NCBI GenBank assembly: GCA_903822435.1
Contig: CAIJPE010000344.1
Coordinates: forward strand, 1 to 45,252
From: an uncultured beta proteobacterium
GTDB lineage: Bacteria > Pseudomonadota > Gammaproteobacteria > Burkholderiales > Burkholderiaceae_C
DNA: 45,252 nt
Reading direction: 5' to 3'
Position numbers and translations under genes: made by a program. Shown here in pieces: positions 9,733 to 17,964 of the stretch. Numbering within the stretch: position 1 is the stretch's first letter; every line of letters starts with the position of its first letter. Below the pieces are notes generated by a model, which saw only the letters and a program-made list of their open reading frames with translations, ran no database searches and had not been told where the DNA came from.

Positions 9733-10074
9733 CTACAGGACGCTGGCGTCGATCCGCTTGGGCGATTCGTGGTGGTGGTTCTGCAGCCGATCCTTGTGGC
9801 GCACCACCTGGCGGTCGAGCTTGTCCATCAGCTGGTCGATCGCGGCGTACAGGTCTTCATGCGCCTGCTCGACGAAGATGTCGCGGCCCTTGACGTGCAA
9901 GGTCACCTCTGCCTTCTGCCGTCGCTCCTTTTCCTTTCGCTTCTCTACCGTCAGCAGCACCGTGACATCCACCACCTGATCGAAGTGCCGGGTGACCCGG
10001 TCCAGCTTGGTAAGCACGTACTCCCTGAGGGCAGGGGTGACTTCCAGGTGATGTCCGCTGATCGTCAAGTTCAT
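9733..10074 (-). CDS. hpf: Ribosome hibernation-promoting factor
   Basis: A 113-residue protein of the HPF/YfiA family that binds the small ribosomal subunit and inactivates ribosomes in stationary phase or stress. The family pattern starts [20 protein letters not shown], continues through a basic middle ([21 protein letters not shown]) and the acidic [19 protein letters not shown] helix. The short form lacks the C-terminal dimerisation domain of long HPF. A strong GGAGG ribosome site precedes the ATG at 10074. It precedes ptsN-hprK as in many proteobacteria, but rpoN and lptAB, often found upstream, are absent here. Confidence 0.95.
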   Translation of the reverse strand: MNLTISGHHLEVTPALREYVLTKLDRVTRHFDQVVDVTVLLTVEKRKEKERRQKAEVTLHVKGRDIFVEQAHEDLYAAIDQLMDKLDRQVVRHKDRLQNHHHESPKRIDASVL

Positions 10075-10380
10075 CAGAACCTCCTTTGCGAGGGTGGGAA
10101 CGAAGCGCCGACGGGCTGGCCGCCGGCAGGGGGTGAACGAAGCGTGGGGGGGGAGGGGATGGAAGGGCAGGATGCGGGGTGGGGTGCGGGGCGCGACATC
10201 TGCGCCAGCAGGGTAGCCATTGCGGTCCAGTGTGCTCCCGTTACAGGGCGATGACAAGCGCTGCCGCCTGCCCCCACGGCCAGCGGGGGTGGCAACCGCG
10301 TGACGGAGTCCACGGCGCAGCGGGGCAGGCCGCCCGGCCCGACTTATGCTGCGGTGCATCGAACGGCCCGATCCACCCCG
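10075..10380. other. Divergent hpf / deaminase intergenic region with G-run cluster
   Basis: This 306-bp gap holds no gene I can support. Between 10146 and 10191 the plus strand has a run of eight G, then runs of 4, 3, 4, 4 and 4 G with short spacers, which meets the usual G-quadruplex pattern in its first part (10146-10167). The complementary C-rich strand would lie in the hpf leader if hpf starts far upstream. A weak -10 (TATGCT, 10345-10350) could serve the deaminase gene. Confidence 0.5.
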
Positions 10381-11709
10381 ATGCCCACGCCCATGCCTGC
10401 ACACCAGCCCCTCTTCCTGCGCAATGTCTGCCTGCCCGATGGCCGCTCGGGCCTGGATCTTTTGGTCCGGGATGGCCGCATCGAGGCCGTAGGCCCCGCG
10501 CTGGCCGTGCCGCCCGACGCGAAGGCCATCGACGCGCAGGGTTGGCTGCTGAGCCCGCCTTTCGTCGACGCCCACTTCCACATGGATTCCACGCTCAGCT
10601 ACGGGCTGCCGCGCGTCAATGCCAGCGGCACGCTGCTGGAGGGCATCGCGCTGTGGGGCGAGCTCAAGCCGCTGCTGACCGAAGAGGCGATTGCCGACCG
10701 GGCGCTGGCCTACTGCGACTGGGCCGTGGCCCGGGGCCTGCTGGCCATCCGCTCGCACGTGGATGTCTGCGACGACCGCCTGCTGGCCGTGCGCGCGCTG
10801 CGGGCGGTGCAGCGGCAGGTCGCGCCCTACCTCGACTTGCAGCTGGTGGCTTTTCCGCAGGACGGCGTGCTGCGCTCGCCACGCGCCCTGCACAACCTGA
10901 AAGCCGCGCTGGACCTGGGGGTAGAGGTGGTGGGCGGCATTCCGCACTTCGAGCGGACCATGGCCGACGGCGCCGAAAGCGTGCGTTTGCTTTGCGAATT
11001 GGCGGCCGAACGCGGGCTGCGCGTGGACATGCACTGCGACGAGAGCGACGACCCGCTGTCTCGCCACATCGAGACCCTGGCCCAGCAGACACAGCGCCTG
11101 GGGCTGCAGGGCCGCGTCACCGGCTCGCACCTGACCTCCATGCACTCCATGGACAACTACTACGTCAGCAAGCTGCTGCCGCTGATCGCCGAGGCGGGCG
11201 TCCATGTGGTGGCCAACCCGCTGATCAACATCACGCTGCAGGGCCGGCACGACACCTACCCGCGCCGCCGCGGCATGACCCGGGTGCCCGAGTTGCTGGC
11301 GGCCGGCGTCAACGTGGGATTCGGGCAGGACTGCGTGATGGATCCCTGGTACGCGCTGGGCTCGGGCGACATGCTGGAGGTGGCGGGCATGGGCCTGCAC
11401 GTGGCCCAGATGACGTCGGTTGCGGCGCAGCGACAGTGCTTCGATGCCGTGACCGTGAACAACGCCCGCATCCTGGGCTTGGAGGGCTATGGCCTGGCGC
11501 CAGGTTGCCGCGCCGATTTCGTGCTGCTGCAGGCGCGTTCGCCGTCCGAGGCGATCCGTTTGCGGGCACATCGCTTGCTTGTGGTGCGGGCGGGCACGGT
11601 GGTGTCGCGCATGGCACCGGCCACCGCCGAGCTGTCGCTGCCAGGGCGCCCCGCCACGGCCGATTTCACCGCCCAAACGCAGGGTCCGCCATCGCAGGCG
11701 CCTCGGTAG
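10381..11709 (+). CDS. Cytosine deaminase family amidohydrolase (CodA-like)
   Basis: A 442-residue metal-dependent amidohydrolase expected to deaminate cytosine or a related cyclic amide in the cytoplasm. Every residue that builds the Escherichia coli CodA site, as I recall it, has a counterpart offset by four: His65 and His67 (AHFHMDS), Gln160 (FPQDG), His218 and Glu221 (MHCDESDD), His250 (GSHLTS) and Asp317 (GQDCVMD). That spacing strongly supports the CodA fold and metal site. The ATG at 10381 was chosen; an ATG at 10393 is possible. No cytosine permease (codB) adjoins it, so the substrate may differ from cytosine. Its TAG stop sits inside the -10 box of the next gene. Confidence 0.88.
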   Translation: MPTPMPAHQPLFLRNVCLPDGRSGLDLLVRDGRIEAVGPALAVPPDAKAIDAQGWLLSPPFVDAHFHMDSTLSYGLPRVNASGTLLEGIALWGELKPLLTEEAIADRALAYCDWAVARGLLAIRSHVDVCDDRLLAVRALRAVQRQVAPYLDLQLVAFPQDGVLRSPRALHNLKAALDLGVEVVGGIPHFERTMADGAESVRLLCELAAERGLRVDMHCDESDDPLSRHIETLAQQTQRLGLQGRVTGSHLTSMHSMDNYYVSKLLPLIAEAGVHVVANPLINITLQGRHDTYPRRRGMTRVPELLAAGVNVGFGQDCVMDPWYALGSGDMLEVAGMGLHVAQMTSVAAQRQCFDAVTVNNARILGLEGYGLAPGCRADFVLLQARSPSEAIRLRAHRLLVVRAGTVVSRMAPATAELSLPGRPATADFTAQTQGPPSQAPR

Positions 11710-11712
11710 AAT
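11707..11712 (+). promoter_or_regulatory. -10 box of the glutathione S-transferase gene
   Basis: TAGAAT at 11707-11712 overlaps the deaminase stop codon TAG. It lies 37 bp before the GST start, leaving a leader of about 30 nt. The flanking 12-mer TAGAATCGGTTG recurs in front of the flavoprotein gene at 25608. No good -35 is visible. Confidence 0.45.
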
Positions 11713-11748
11713 CGGTTGCCCAGGGACGAGGTCACGCGCGCTTACAAG

Positions 11749-12366
11749 ATGAAACTGATTGGATCACTCACCAGCCCCTACGTGCGCAAGGTCCGCGTCG
11801 TCATGGCCGAGAAAAAGCTCGACTTCCAGCTGGAAGTCGAGGATGTCTGGAACAACGACGCCATCCTCAAGAGCAACCCGCTGGGCAAGGTGCCCTGCCT
11901 GGTGATGGAAGGCGGCGAGGCGGTCTTCGATTCCCGCGTGATCGTCGAGTACCTGGACACCCTGTCCCCCGTGGGCAAGCTCATCCCGCCGTCCGGCCGC
12001 GAGCGGACCGAGGTGCGCACCTGGGAAGCCCTGGGAGACGGCCTGCTGGACGCCAGCCTGGCCGCGCGCATGGAGGCCACCTGGCCGCACCGCACCGAGG
12101 CGCAGCGTTCACAAGCCTGGATCGACCGCCAGATGAGCCGCGTGGCGGCGGCCCTCAAGGCGATGAGCCAGGGGCTGGGCGAAAAGCCCTTCTGCGTGGG
12201 TAACCACTACACCCTGGCCGACGTGGCCGTGGGCTGCGCCCTGGGCTACCTCGACTTCCGCTTCAGCCACATCGACTGGCGCGGCGACTACCCCAACCTG
12301 CACAAGCTCTACGACAAGCTGGCGGCCCGGCCGAGCTTCATCGACAGCGCGCCGCCCACCGCCTGA
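11749..12366 (+). CDS. Glutathione S-transferase family protein
   Basis: A 205-residue cytoplasmic GST-fold protein. The N-terminal thioredoxin-like domain starts [22 protein letters not shown], with Ser/Thr residues in the usual catalytic position, [10 protein letters not shown] carrying the cis-proline, and the glutathione-contact motif [10 protein letters not shown]. The C-terminal helical domain contains [19 protein letters not shown], with the N-capping motif. It resembles the YibF-like group. The specific substrate is unknown. Its last 58 bp overlap the 3' end of the opposite-strand glutamate-synthase-like gene. Confidence 0.92.
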   Translation: MKLIGSLTSPYVRKVRVVMAEKKLDFQLEVEDVWNNDAILKSNPLGKVPCLVMEGGEAVFDSRVIVEYLDTLSPVGKLIPPSGRERTEVRTWEALGDGLLDASLAARMEATWPHRTEAQRSQAWIDRQMSRVAAALKAMSQGLGEKPFCVGNHYTLADVAVGCALGYLDFRFSHIDWRGDYPNLHKLYDKLAARPSFIDSAPPTA

Positions 12367-14024
12367 AGCGGGTCGCTGCGCGCAGCCTGGAAGCTGTCGC
12401 TGCGCGACAAGGGCCAGTACTGCTCGAACACCTTGAACGGCCAGGGGCCGTTGCCTTCGATGGCGGCCAGCAGGGCGCCGGGCTGCACGATGTGCAGCAT
12501 GTCGGTCAGCACCTGCACCTCGTGGTCGGAGGCGCGCCGCATGATGTGGTCCGCGCTGATCTGGTCCGGGTGGTCCAGCCCGGCGGCCTGCACCAGTTCC
12601 TTCAGTGCCATCAGGGTGTTGTCGTGGAAGCGCCAGACCCGCTCGGTCTTGTCGCCCACCACCAGCGCCTTCTGGCGCATCGGGTCCTGGGAGGTGACAC
12701 CCGTGGGGCATTGGCCGGTGTGGCAGCTCTGGGCCTGGATGCAACCCAGTGCGAACATGAAGCCGCGCGCGGCGTTGCACCAGTCCGCACCCAGTGCCAG
12801 CAGGCGCGCGATGTCGAAGGCGCTGACGATCTTGCCCGCGCAGCCGATGCGCACGCGCTGGCGCAGGTTCAGCCCCACCAGCGTGTTGTGCACCAGCAGC
12901 AGCCCTTCCTGCAGCGGTGAGCCGACGTGGTCGGTGAATTCCACGGGCGCCGCGCCCGTGCCGCCCTCGGCGCCATCGACCACGATGAAATCGGGCAGGA
13001 TGCCCGTCTCCAGCATGGCCTTCACGATGCCGAACCACTCCCACGGGTGGCCGATGCACAGCTTGAAGCCGGTGGGCTTGCCGCCCGACAGGCGCCGCAG
13101 CCGCTCGATGAAGTGCATCATTTCTGCCGGCGTGCCGAAGGCGCCGTGCCGCGCCGGGCTCACGCAGTCCACGCCGATCGGCACGCCGCGCGCGGCAGCG
13201 ATCTCGGCCGTGACCTTGGGGCCCGGCAGCACACCGCCATGGCCCGGCTTGGCGCCCTGGCTGAGCTTGAGCTCGATCATCTTCACCTGCGGGTCCAGCG
13301 CGTTGGCGACGAAGCGCTCTTCGTTGAAACTGCCGTCGTCGTTGCGACAACCGAAGTAGCCGCTGCCGATCTCCCAGATCAGGTCGCCGCCGTGAACGCG
13401 GTGGTGGGCGCTGATCGAGCCCTCGCCCGTGTCGTGGGCGAAGCCGCCCCGCCGCGCGCCGCCGTTGAGCGCCAGGATGGCGTTGGCGCTCAGCGCCCCG
13501 AAGCTCATGGCGGAGATGTTGAAGATGCTCGCCGCATAGGGCTGCGTGCACGAACTGCCGCCATCGCCGATGAGCACCCGGAAGTCGTGCGAGGCAATCG
13601 ACGTGGGTGCGATGGAGTGGTTGATCCACTCATAGCCGGCGGCCTGCACGTCGAGCTGGGTGCCGAAGGGCTGCTTGTCGGGCTCGCCCTTGGCACGCTG
13701 GTAGGCCAGGCTGCGCTGCTGGCGCGAGAAGGGCGTGGCCTCGCCGTCGGCCTCGATGAAGTACTGGCGGATCTCGGGCCGGATGAACTCCAGCAGGAAG
13801 CGCAGGTGCCCGATCACGGGATAGTTGCGCAGCACTGCGTGGCGGCGCTGCGTCACGTCGTGCACGCCCACCACCGCCAGCAGCCCGCACACCAGCGCAG
13901 CCAGGGCGCCGATGCCGAAGCCCATCCAGGTGAAGGCGAACAGCATCAGCCCCATGGCACTCAGGAGCCAGGTGGCGTAGCGCAGCGGGAAGTAACGATC
14001 GAGCGTGATCAGCCATGCCGGCAT
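12309..14024 (-). CDS. FMN-binding glutamate-synthase family protein with N-terminal membrane anchor
   Basis: A 571-residue protein. Two hydrophobic helices lie at about residues 15-55, followed by the glutamate-synthase FMN/Fe-S domain: FNISAMSFGALS, GEGSIS, MIELKLSQGAKPGHGG, VDGAEGGTG and the cysteine cluster CIQAQSCHTGQCPTG, which matches the 3Fe-4S ligand pattern of GltB. The glutamine amidotransferase domain of GltB is absent, so ammonia would have to be free, or the reaction is different. Such stand-alone membrane-linked forms are common and poorly characterised. GAGGAGG precedes the ATG at 14024. The stop lies within the GST gene (58-bp tail-to-tail overlap). Confidence 0.9.
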   Translation of the reverse strand: MPAWLITLDRYFPLRYATWLLSAMGLMLFAFTWMGFGIGALAALVCGLLAVVGVHDVTQRRHAVLRNYPVIGHLRFLLEFIRPEIRQYFIEADGEATPFSRQQRSLAYQRAKGEPDKQPFGTQLDVQAAGYEWINHSIAPTSIASHDFRVLIGDGGSSCTQPYAASIFNISAMSFGALSANAILALNGGARRGGFAHDTGEGSISAHHRVHGGDLIWEIGSGYFGCRNDDGSFNEERFVANALDPQVKMIELKLSQGAKPGHGGVLPGPKVTAEIAAARGVPIGVDCVSPARHGAFGTPAEMMHFIERLRRLSGGKPTGFKLCIGHPWEWFGIVKAMLETGILPDFIVVDGAEGGTGAAPVEFTDHVGSPLQEGLLLVHNTLVGLNLRQRVRIGCAGKIVSAFDIARLLALGADWCNAARGFMFALGCIQAQSCHTGQCPTGVTSQDPMRQKALVVGDKTERVWRFHDNTLMALKELVQAAGLDHPDQISADHIMRRASDHEVQVLTDMLHIVQPGALLAAIEGNGPWPFKVFEQYWPLSRSDSFQAARSDPLQAVGGALSMKLGRAASLS

Positions 14025-14129
14025 GGGGCCCTCCTCGGTGGCGGCGATCGTAGCCGCCCGGGAAGGCCGGTGCGCCGATGGCCGGCTGTCCGTCGCCGGG
14101 ACGCGGCCGGGCTTACAGCCTGCGCTGGC

Positions 14130-14135
14130 TATACT
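14130..14135 (+). promoter_or_regulatory. -10 box of metXW
   Basis: TATACT at 14130-14135, preceded by GCTGGC as in the fur promoter. Transcription would start near 14142, just before the first aptamer stem at 14146. The -35 match is weak. Confidence 0.55.
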
Positions 14136-14142
14136 CGCAAAC

Positions 14143-14199
14143 TGCAGCGCCGATTTGCTCCGAATTGCGGGCGCTTTAACAAATTCCGCTAAAGAGGGA
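14143..14199 (+). ncRNA. SAM-II riboswitch aptamer controlling metXW
   Basis: The segment matches the SAM-II (SAM_alpha) layout. Stem P1 is AGCGCC (14146-14151) with GGCGCT (14170-14175). The loop segment ATTTG (14153-14157) pairs with CAAAT (14180-14184) to form the pseudoknot. The 3' end CGCTAAAGAGGG (14187-14198) matches the conserved GCTAAAAAGG tail of the class. It directly precedes metX, a typical SAM-II regulated gene. SAM-II is known mainly from Alphaproteobacteria and binds S-adenosylmethionine to turn methionine synthesis off. Recognition is by eye; a covariance-model search would settle it. Confidence 0.85.
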
Positions 14200-14214
14200 C
14201 ACCTGAGGCAGCAG

Positions 14215-14254
14215 ACCCGGTGCCCGCTCCACGCGGCGACCGGGTTATTTTTTT
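14215..14254 (+). terminator. Intrinsic terminator in the metX leader (riboswitch expression platform)
   Basis: ACCCGGT (14215-14221) pairs perfectly with ACCGGGT (14239-14245). An inner four-bp stem CCGC/GCGG (14224-14227 / 14233-14236) extends the hairpin. TATTTTTTT follows at once (14246-14254), only four bases before the metX ATG. The stem's 5' arm can alternatively pair with the 3' arm of aptamer stem P1: 14167-14175 with 14219-14227, nine consecutive pairs including two G-U. That would be a natural antiterminator. Confidence 0.85.
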
Positions 14255-14258
14255 GTCG

Positions 14259-15401
14259 ATGGCAACGCTGGGTCTGGTCACACCGCAAGAGATGTGTTTC
14301 GGCGAGCCGCTGCCGCTGCAAAGCGGCTTGCGGCTGGCGGACTACACCCTGCGCTACGAGACCTACGGGACGCTCAACGCCGACCGCAGCAACGCCGTGC
14401 TGGTGTGCCATGCGCTCAATGCCAGCCACCACGTGGCCGGGCTCGACGCCGAAGGCAACAAGGGGTGGTGGGACAACCTCGTGGGCCCCGGCAAGCCGCT
14501 GGACACCGACCGCTTCTTCGTCATCGGCGTGAACAACCCGGGCTCGTGCTTCGGCTCCACCGGGCCGATGCACATCAATCCCGCCACCGGCCGCGCCTGG
14601 GGTGCCGACTTTCCGGTGCAGACGGTGGAAGACTGGGTCGACGCGCAGGCCCGCCTGGTGCAGCGCCTGGGCATCACGCAGCTGGCGGCGGTGCTGGGTG
14701 GCAGCCTGGGCGGCATGCAGGCGCTGGCCTGGACGCTGCGCTACCCCGAGAGGCTGCGCCATTGCATCGCCGTGGCCACCGCACCGAACCTTTCGGCGCA
14801 GAACATCGCCTTCAACGAGGTCGCGCGGCGCGCCATCGTCAGCGACCCCGACTTCCATGGCGGCCACTTCTACGACCACGGTGTGGTGCCGCGCCGCGGA
14901 CTGCGCGTGGCCCGCATGATCGGCCACATCACCTACCTGGCCGGCGACGCCATGGACACGCGCTTCGGCCGCGAGCTCAAGGCTGCGGCGCTGGGCTACA
15001 GCACCCAGGGCGTGGAGTTCCAGATCGAGAGTTACCTTCGCCACCAGGGCGACAAGTTCAGCGAGTATTTCGACGCCAACACCTACCTGCTCATCACGAG
15101 GGCGCTGGACTACTTCGATCCGGCGTTGGCCCATGGCGGCGACCTCGCCCGCGCCTTTGCGCAAGCGCGTGGCAACCGTTTCCTGCTGGTGAGCTTTTCC
15201 ACCGACTGGCGCTTCTCGCCGGCCCGCTCGCGCGAGATCGTCAAGGCGCTGGTGGACAACCACATCACCGTGAGCTACGCCGAAATCGATGCGCCGCACG
15301 GCCACGACGCCTTCCTCTTGAGCGACCCGCGCTATCACGCGGTGATGCGCAGCTACTTCGAGCGGGTGGCCGCGGAACCTGTCGCAAAAGGGGCGGCATG
15401 A
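14259..15401 (+). CDS. metX: Homoserine O-acyltransferase MetX
   Basis: First committed enzyme of methionine synthesis, transferring an acyl group to homoserine. The 380-residue alpha/beta-hydrolase fold protein has a catalytic triad of Ser149 (GGSLGGMQA), Asp316 (STDWRF) and His349 (HGHDAF), with the oxyanion segment LNASHHVAG. Whether it uses acetyl- or succinyl-CoA cannot be decided by eye. The ATG at 14259 fits the family's N-terminus but has no ribosome site, because the terminator U-tract lies just upstream. A GTG at 14220, inside the terminator stem, is an in-frame alternative with GAGG 12 bases before it. metW overlaps by four bases. Confidence 0.96.
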   Translation: MATLGLVTPQEMCFGEPLPLQSGLRLADYTLRYETYGTLNADRSNAVLVCHALNASHHVAGLDAEGNKGWWDNLVGPGKPLDTDRFFVIGVNNPGSCFGSTGPMHINPATGRAWGADFPVQTVEDWVDAQARLVQRLGITQLAAVLGGSLGGMQALAWTLRYPERLRHCIAVATAPNLSAQNIAFNEVARRAIVSDPDFHGGHFYDHGVVPRRGLRVARMIGHITYLAGDAMDTRFGRELKAAALGYSTQGVEFQIESYLRHQGDKFSEYFDANTYLLITRALDYFDPALAHGGDLARAFAQARGNRFLLVSFSTDWRFSPARSREIVKALVDNHITVSYAEIDAPHGHDAFLLSDPRYHAVMRSYFERVAAEPVAKGAA

Positions 15402-15985
15402 TGAGTGAACGCAAGGACCTGGAGCTCATCGCCGAGCTGGTGCCGCCGGGCAGTCGCGTGCTCGACCTGGGCTGCGGCAGCGGCGAGTTGCTGGCCCACC
15501 TGCGTGACCACAAGGCCTGCAGCGGCTACGGCATCGAACTGGCCGATGCCAACGTGCTGGCCTGCGTGCAGCGCGGCATCGACGTCATCCAGCTCAACCT
15601 CGAGGAGGGCCTGGCCCTCTTCGACGATCGCAGCTTCGACGTGGTGCTGCAGATCGACACCCTGCAGCACCTGCGCAACACCCAGAAGATGCTGCGCGAG
15701 ACGGCCCGCGTGGGCCGCATCGGCATCGTCAGCTTCCCGAATTTCGCGCACTGGCCCAACCGCCTGAACGTGCTGAGCGGCCGCATGCCCGTGACCCGCG
15801 CGCTGCCCTACCAGTGGTACGACACGCCCAACATCCGCGTGGGCACTTTCGCCGACTTCGAAGTGCTGGCCCGCTCCTGCGGCCTGGCCGTGACCGACAG
15901 CTTCGGTCTGCAGGCCGGGCGCGAGGTGCGGCGCTGGCCCAACCTGCGCGCCAGCGTGGCGGTGTTCAAGTTCGAGCAGACCTGA
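15398..15985 (+). CDS. metW: Methionine biosynthesis protein MetW
   Basis: A 195-residue SAM-dependent methyltransferase-fold protein found with MetX in most proteobacteria that lack MetA; it is needed for or boosts the MetX step. The SAM-binding motif I is [12 protein letters not shown] near residue 24. The MetW-specific segments [17 protein letters not shown] and [11 protein letters not shown] follow. The start codon overlaps the metX stop (ATGA), so both are under the SAM-II switch. A second ATG directly follows the first. Confidence 0.95.
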   Translation: MMSERKDLELIAELVPPGSRVLDLGCGSGELLAHLRDHKACSGYGIELADANVLACVQRGIDVIQLNLEEGLALFDDRSFDVVLQIDTLQHLRNTQKMLRETARVGRIGIVSFPNFAHWPNRLNVLSGRMPVTRALPYQWYDTPNIRVGTFADFEVLARSCGLAVTDSFGLQAGREVRRWPNLRASVAVFKFEQT

Positions 15986-16084
15986 CTCGCCTGGTGGTGG
16001 CATCGAAATTGCGACTTCCCACGGCGGGACCGCTTCGGGTTCCGTCGCAGGCCGAATCCGGCTCGACGTCCACGAAAGGTGATC

Positions 16085-17053
16085 ATGGTTCGCGTACTCG
16101 CCGCACTGGTTGCGATAGGGCTCGTTGTCGTGCCCGCGGCGGCCAACGCCCAGGCCTATCCCGCCAAACCGATCCGCCTGATCGTGCCGTTCCCGCCCGG
16201 CGGCGCGGTCGACGTCCTGGGCAGGGCCATTGCAGCCAAGCTGACCGAGCAGCTCGGACAGCAGGTGGTGGTCGATAACCGGGCGGGCGCGGGCGGCGCG
16301 CTGGGCGGCGAGCTGGCCGCCAAGTCGGCGGCCGATGGCTACACCCTGCTGATGGGGTCGACGACCACGATGTCGATCAACCCGTATATCTACGCGAAAC
16401 TGCCCTACGACCCCGCGCGGGACTTCGTGCCGGTGACCCTGGTGGCTTTCGTTCCGCATGTGCTGGTGGCCGGGCCTTCGGTGCCGGCGCAGACACTGCG
16501 CGAATTCATCACGTACGCAAAGGCTCATCCGGGCAAGCTGGACTTCGCCTCGGCAGGCAACGGCACGCCGCACCACATCGCCGGCGAGATGTTCAAGCAG
16601 ATGACGGGCATCGAGATGGTGCATGTGCCCTACAAGGGAACCGGCCCCGCCCTCACCGACCTCGTTGGCGGGCAGGTGGCCTTCATGTCGGTGGAGATCC
16701 TGGCGGCCATGCCACTGGCCAAGGCGGGCAAGTTGCATGTCCTGGGCGTAGCCACTGCGCAGCGCAACCCCAGTGCGCCGGAGCTGCCGACGGTTGCCGA
16801 GGCCGGCCTGCCGGGCTTCGAGGTGACTTCCTGGTATGGCGTGGTGGCGCCGGCCGGGACACCGCGCGAGATCACGGCCCGGCTGGCTTCTGAAATCGCC
16901 AAGGCCGTGGCTTCGAGCGACTTCCGCGAACGCCTGGCCGCCCTGGGCGCGACGCCGGTGGGCAATTCTCCCGACGAGTTCGGTACCTTCATGCGCCGCG
17001 AGAGCAGCAAGTGGGAAGCGGCCGTCAAGGCCTCCGGCGCGCACGTGGATTGA
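16085..17053 (+). CDS. Bug-family periplasmic substrate-binding protein
   Basis: A 322-residue solute-binding protein of the tripartite tricarboxylate transporter (Bug/TctC) family, highly expanded in Burkholderiales. It starts MVRVLAALVAIGLVVVPAAANAQ, a cleavable signal peptide, then the family hallmark YPAKPIRLIVPFPPGG and VVDNRAGAGG. AAAGGTG is the ribosome site before the ATG at 16085. No TctA or TctB membrane components are nearby, as usual for orphan Bug proteins. Its position 23 bp before a TauD-type dioxygenase suggests it captures that enzyme's substrate or a relative. Confidence 0.93.
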   Translation: MVRVLAALVAIGLVVVPAAANAQAYPAKPIRLIVPFPPGGAVDVLGRAIAAKLTEQLGQQVVVDNRAGAGGALGGELAAKSAADGYTLLMGSTTTMSINPYIYAKLPYDPARDFVPVTLVAFVPHVLVAGPSVPAQTLREFITYAKAHPGKLDFASAGNGTPHHIAGEMFKQMTGIEMVHVPYKGTGPALTDLVGGQVAFMSVEILAAMPLAKAGKLHVLGVATAQRNPSAPELPTVAEAGLPGFEVTSWYGVVAPAGTPREITARLASEIAKAVASSDFRERLAALGATPVGNSPDEFGTFMRRESSKWEAAVKASGAHVD

Positions 17054-17076
17054 GCCGGGGCAAAGCAAAGACCCGC

Positions 17077-17964
17077 ATGTCACAGCACCCTCACCCGATG
17101 GTCCGGACGCGCAGGCTTTCGCACGCTTTCGGCGTCGAAGTCCTCGGCGTCGACCTGCGTGAGACCCTGCCTGATGCGACCATCGCAACGTTGCGCGGCC
17201 TGTGGAACGATCACGGCATCGTCCTCTTCCGTGGCCAGGACATCACGGTCGACCAGCACCTCGCCTTCAGCCGGCGCTTCGGTACGCTCGACCGGCACGA
17301 CACCCTCAAGCCCTTCCGGCATGCCGAGAATCCCGAGCTGCTGGTGCTGTCCACAATCCCGGTCGACGGCAAGCCGTCGGCCAGCGAGAACGTCGGCCGC
17401 CACTGGCACTCCGACCTTTCGTACACGACGCGCCCGCCTCTGGGCTCGCTGTTCCATGCCCAGATCCTCCCCGAGATCGGGGGCGACACGCTGTTCGCGA
17501 GCATGGGCGCCGCCTACGACGCGCTGTCCGCGAAGCTGCGGTCGATCATCGATGGGCTCGAGGCGGTGCATGACTACATGGGCGTCGAGAACATGAAGAA
17601 GCGCGACCCCGCGCTGGTGGCCGAACTGCGCAAGGCCAATCCGCCGGTCGCGCAACCGCTCGTGCGGGTCCACGAGGAAAGCGGGCGCAAGTGCCTGTAC
17701 CTGTCCGAGCAGATGACGAAGGTGATCGTCGGCATGTCGGAACGCGAGTCGGCGCCGCTGCTGCGCTTCCTGTTCGAGCACAGCGTGGACCCGCTGTTCA
17801 CCTACCGGCACCAGTGGGCCCGACACGACCTGCTGATGTGGGACAACCGCAGCACCATGCATCTCGCACTGTCGGACTTCGCGCCGGGTGCTCACCGCTA
17901 CTGCGTTCGCAGCACGATCGTCGGCACGCCCTCGGGGCGCGTAGTCGGGGCCGTGGCCGGCTAG
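17077..17964 (+). CDS. TauD/TfdA-family Fe(II)/2-oxoglutarate dioxygenase
   Basis: A 295-residue cytoplasmic dioxygenase that couples 2-oxoglutarate decarboxylation to substrate hydroxylation, often releasing sulfite or phenol from sulfonates or aryloxy acids. The iron ligands are His111 and Asp113 (HWHSDLSY) and His262 (WDNRSTMHLA). Arg274/Arg278 lie where 2-oxoglutarate is held. The substrate cannot be named. It follows the Bug gene by 23 bp, forming a two-gene unit. Its TAG stop lies in a CTAG shared with the stop of the opposite carboxypeptidase gene. An ATG at 17098 would trim seven residues. Confidence 0.92.
   Translation: MSQHPHPMVRTRRLSHAFGVEVLGVDLRETLPDATIATLRGLWNDHGIVLFRGQDITVDQHLAFSRRFGTLDRHDTLKPFRHAENPELLVLSTIPVDGKPSASENVGRHWHSDLSYTTRPPLGSLFHAQILPEIGGDTLFASMGAAYDALSAKLRSIIDGLEAVHDYMGVENMKKRDPALVAELRKANPPVAQPLVRVHEESGRKCLYLSEQMTKVIVGMSERESAPLLRFLFEHSVDPLFTYRHQWARHDLLMWDNRSTMHLALSDFAPGAHRYCVRSTIVGTPSGRVVGAVAG

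Noticed and set aside
14025..15338. Long minus-strand frame extending the glutamate-synthase-like gene upstream through metX
   Set aside because: The ATG at 14024 has a strong ribosome site and the extension is antisense to metX with no domain content.
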